From positions 6,629,538 to 6,689,537 of the forward strand of contig NC_087084.1 of assembly GCF_026151205.1 (NCBI RefSeq): a stretch of DNA of 60,000 bases, in the 5' to 3' direction. The stretch comes from Bolinopsis microptera. Lineage: Eukaryota; Ctenophora; Tentaculata; Lobata; Bolinopsidae. The position numbers and the translations under genes are program-made. Shown here in pieces: positions 57,161 to 60,000 of this stretch. How positions within the stretch are numbered: position 1 is the stretch's first letter; every line of letters starts with the position of its first letter. Below the pieces are notes generated by a model. That model was not told where the DNA came from. It did no database searches and worked only from the letters and a program-made list of their open reading frames with translations.

Positions 57161-60000
57161 TAAATGTTATTTCAATTTTTGTTATTTTTTGTCCGTTTTT
57201 GTCCGTTTTTGTCCGTTTTTGTCCGCTTTATTTTTTGTCCGTTTTGAAAATATAGCTGCCAAACGGACAAAAACGGACAAAAAAACATGAGCCCCCCCCC
57301 CCCCCCCCCCCCTAGCTTATTTAGTGTCACTCTTGAAAAAACTTTGCAGAATCGTGCAGTTTTACAGAAGACGGAGGGTTTTTGAAACAGGTATGTTTGA
57401 GAGCGAGGTATCACAGGCTCTATAAGTGTCACAACACAGAGGAGTATTATTGGACGGAAAAATGGCAAAGAGTGTCAGCTTTATGTTCAGATGATCCGCA
57501 CTATTATCAGGCCTGCACTGGTCACCTCACTACAGCAGATAATATGGGGATAACAAAGGGCAACATTCTTTGTGGAAGATTTATGTGTAAGACTAAATTT
57601 GGTAGAATCCGGAACACATTAGAACATGAATCTTTAATTTGCAACGGACGATCTGACTGTGTCAATACAGAACTAGATGAAGTGGGATGCAGCGAAATAA
57701 TAACTTTGCCGAGTGGGTACAAGATAGCGTCCAACAAAATCTGTAATGATGTGTGTGATACAGACAACTGTGAAGATGAGGCTACATGTAACGGATACAG
57801 TTACGGTATGTATTGTGACATTCCATCTATAGCAGGAATAGTAAAGTACATACGACCAATTTTTATATGTAATGGATTTCAGAACTGTGTTAACGGAGAG
57901 GACGAAGCTAACTGTACCGTAACTAATGAAACACAGTACACTTGTGAACATTCCAGAACTAAAGTTACAGTACCAGTACACAACTTTACAAGATGTACAC
58001 GTCTTAAAGTGTCAGACATATACTTAAACCTTAGGTACTGCAGTGATGCTTCAACTCAAACAAACTGTTCAGATCCCGCCAGAGTAGGGGTATGGTGTCT
58101 TGTTGACGGATACTTGTCCTCTGTATCAAAATATATGATCTGCTTGGGTAGAAAGGCAATTTGTGATGATAATTTTGAAAACCAGTGCCCACAACTCCCT
58201 AGTCAGTGTACTGTTCACAGGCACTTAATGTGTGATGGTCAACCAGACTGCTATGATAAAAGTGATGAAACTGGTCTTTTGTGCAACAAAATGACACTGG
58301 AAAAGTGTGAAAGACGCGGCGGTCAGAAAAGGGAACTCCCAATACCTAAAGCTTGGTTAAGAGACGGGTTTAAGGACTGTTTGAATGAAATCGACGAAGA
58401 TGACAGATGGCCCATTTATTGTCGATTTGTTACCAGCAACGAGAAGTGTGAAAATGTGTTCCTTTGTCTATGGGGTGACCCTGGATATGTGGAATTTAGT
58501 AAACTATGTGATGGAGTTGAAACATGCGGATATGAAAATAAGATCTGCTCTGAGTCCCGCAAACAACCGAAACTGTCCACAGCCGTTTTATCAACTGACA
58601 AAAGCATGAAAAAGCATTTATCATACTGCATAAAGGGGATAAAAAACACTCAAAACTTCAAAAATCATTGCTTCACTATCAGCACGTTTAGATTTTCAAA
58701 TGAAAACGTTTACGGAGGAACCAACACAACGGTTATCATGCCAAACATTCTTCAAAATTGTGACCACATGTTTGGAGAACAATATTTGTACACTAGTTGT
58801 GCAGACAAGTGTTTCAGTTCCTCTTGTCCACTGAGAAATATCCCTAGATATGAGGCTTGTCCAGGACAATATCGTGATAGAATAGCAACGATAGCCAATA
58901 ACGAATACCTAACATTTGTCAGAAAATCCAATGGAAATATTTATACGAACAAGTATTTTGTCTGTGACAACAATATCACTTGCATTGATTATTCCCAAGT
59001 ATGCAATCTCATCGATAATTGCGGGGATGGCTCGGATGAGGACAGCTGCACAAATAATTTTAAGTGTGACGGTAGCTACATACCGGTGACAAAGAAATGT
59101 GACGGATCATTTGACTGCCTGGATTTAACGGACGAATGTAATAGCCAGTGTTCAAGACAGATTCTAGAAGGGAATGCTCTCAAATGTTCATCGTGGGTTA
59201 TAGGATTTCTAGCCGTCCTGGCAAATCTTATCATCCTGTCCAAAAATACTGGAACTTTGAAGAACTGTAAAACCACAGTAGCTCTGTTCAATAAGTTCCT
59301 CATCATGATGATATCTTTTGGAGACCTTTTAGTTGGTATCTACTTATTCGTCATATCAGTTTATGATGGTGTAATCTTCAAGGAACAATATTGTACTCAG
59401 CAGATTGGTTGGATTACAAGCATCCACTGTTCAATTATTGGTGTTCTTAGCACCATAGGATCTCAAGTCTCGCTTTTTGCTATGTGTGCACTGAGCCTCA
59501 CCCGAATTCATGGAATACAAAATTCTATGAGAATTCCGGGAGAAGTTACCTTAATAAAATCACTCCAAGTTGCAGGAGGTGTTTTTATGATGACGTTGGC
59601 TTCCATTATCATTGCTGTTATCCCAATTATCTCCAAATTTGGGGATTTATTCGTCAATGGAGTAAAATATGCAGAAGAGCTAAAAATATTTATTGGAACA
59701 ATGAACAAGCAGACGCTATTTGCCGTCTTTCAAGGATACTTTGGTAGAATGAAGGAAACAACACTAAGTTGGCATATGATCAACAAAATGATGTCCGAGA
59801 TGTATTCTCACGATAACAGGTATGAAGATTACACAAAAAACATACAAAAGGTAGATTTCTATGGAAATGATGGAGTCTGCCTCTTCAAATATTTTGTCAA
59901 AGAAAATGATCCACAGAGGCACTTGGTATGGGCAATTCTTGCCCTGAACTTTGTTTGCTTCTTTTTCATTACAGCTTCATACCTAATCATTGGCATCATA
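54680..60000 (+). CDS. LDLa-repeat 7TM receptor (LGR/relaxin-receptor-like), runs off window
   Basis: Exon 1 is 54680-54800 (signal peptide MKLATLLILLKLGTPQSTTP); exon 2 is 57350 to beyond 60000. Phase 1 matches on both sides. The large exon encodes about six LDL-receptor class A modules, recognisable by C-DG-x-D-C-x-D-x-S-DE endings such as CDGQPDCYDKSDE (about 58230) and CGDGSDEDSC (about 59020), mixed with Cys-rich stretches. Membrane helices start at about 59190 (FLAVLANLIIL). GDLLVGIYLF in helix 2 and SLTRIHGI after helix 3 match the leucine-rich-repeat receptor group (LGR/RXFP). The window ends in helix 5. No leucine-rich repeats lie between the LDLa modules and the helices. Ligand unknown; expected to signal through G proteins at the cell surface. 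Element 3 fills its only visible intron. Confidence 0.85.
54909..57312. mobile_element. G-capped foldback element 3 with purine satellite interior
   Basis: A G-run at 54909-54917 and a C-run of 21 at 57292-57312 mark the ends. TAGCTTA flanks both sides exactly (54902-54908 and 57313-57319), a 7-bp duplication. The arms consist of TTTTTGTCCG repeats turned around the core TTTTGAAAATATAGCTGCC, giving the inverted CGGACAAAAA array on the other side. From about 55340 to 57153 the interior is the GGA/GGACTGA satellite, with a unique AT-rich 300 bp before it. It lies in the GPCR intron, 37 bp upstream of the acceptor. Confidence 0.8.
56868..57153 (+). repeat. Uninterrupted (GGA)n tract, about 95 copies
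   Basis: Pure trinucleotide run, the longest perfect repeat of element 3. It yields artefactual poly-Glu and poly-Pro frames. Such purine tracts can form G-quadruplex or triplex structures. Confidence 0.95.

Overview
This is nuclear DNA from an invertebrate animal. Genes are split by many GT-AG introns, and the recognisable families are metazoan: an SLC4 bicarbonate-transporter cytoplasmic domain, a 7TM receptor with LDL-receptor class A repeats, and CR1/L2-type retrotransposons. I cannot fix the phylum; a marine invertebrate (cnidarian, other non-bilaterian or lophotrochozoan) is my guess. Exon models were drawn by hand from splice consensus, reading-frame phase and protein plausibility.

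Four genes are visible. (1) An SLC4-like gene runs leftwards from its start codon at 16612 through about 16 exons to 4292 or beyond; the membrane domain is not in the window. (2) Divergent from it, 507 bp away, a rightward gene of about 18 exons (17120-26265) encodes a predicted secreted protein of about 871 residues that I do not recognise. (3) A leftward gene (53271 down to about 31133) encodes a tyrosine- and NPxY-containing tail, probably the cytoplasmic part of a receptor; its 5' end is unresolved. (4) A rightward gene (54680 past the window end) encodes an LGR/relaxin-receptor-like GPCR with a signal peptide and several LDLa repeats.

Most of the rest is mobile or tandemly repeated. Three large non-coding elements (233-3260, 6686-9846, 54909-57312) share an architecture I cannot match to a named family: a G-run at the left end, a C-run at the right end, arms of short tandem repeats inverted around a small hairpin core, a purine-rich GGA satellite interior, and 7-bp target-site duplications. 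Other elements are a 6.2-kb LTR element without visible pol, a nearly intact CR1/L2-like retrotransposon, a rearranged second one, an R2-type nuclease fragment, and several non-autonomous DNA-transposon families, including one only 77-88 bp long with 8-bp duplications.

A second theme is that minisatellites sit within a few tens of bases of exon boundaries in three genes. In at least three cases the repeat unit carries the splice site itself. No tRNA, rRNA or CRISPR array was seen. Stretches not listed (for example 5880-6680, 10160-10638, 20280-21024, 24780-25090, 31600-32036, 51000-52140, 53290-54679) are intron or intergenic DNA in which I see no further feature.
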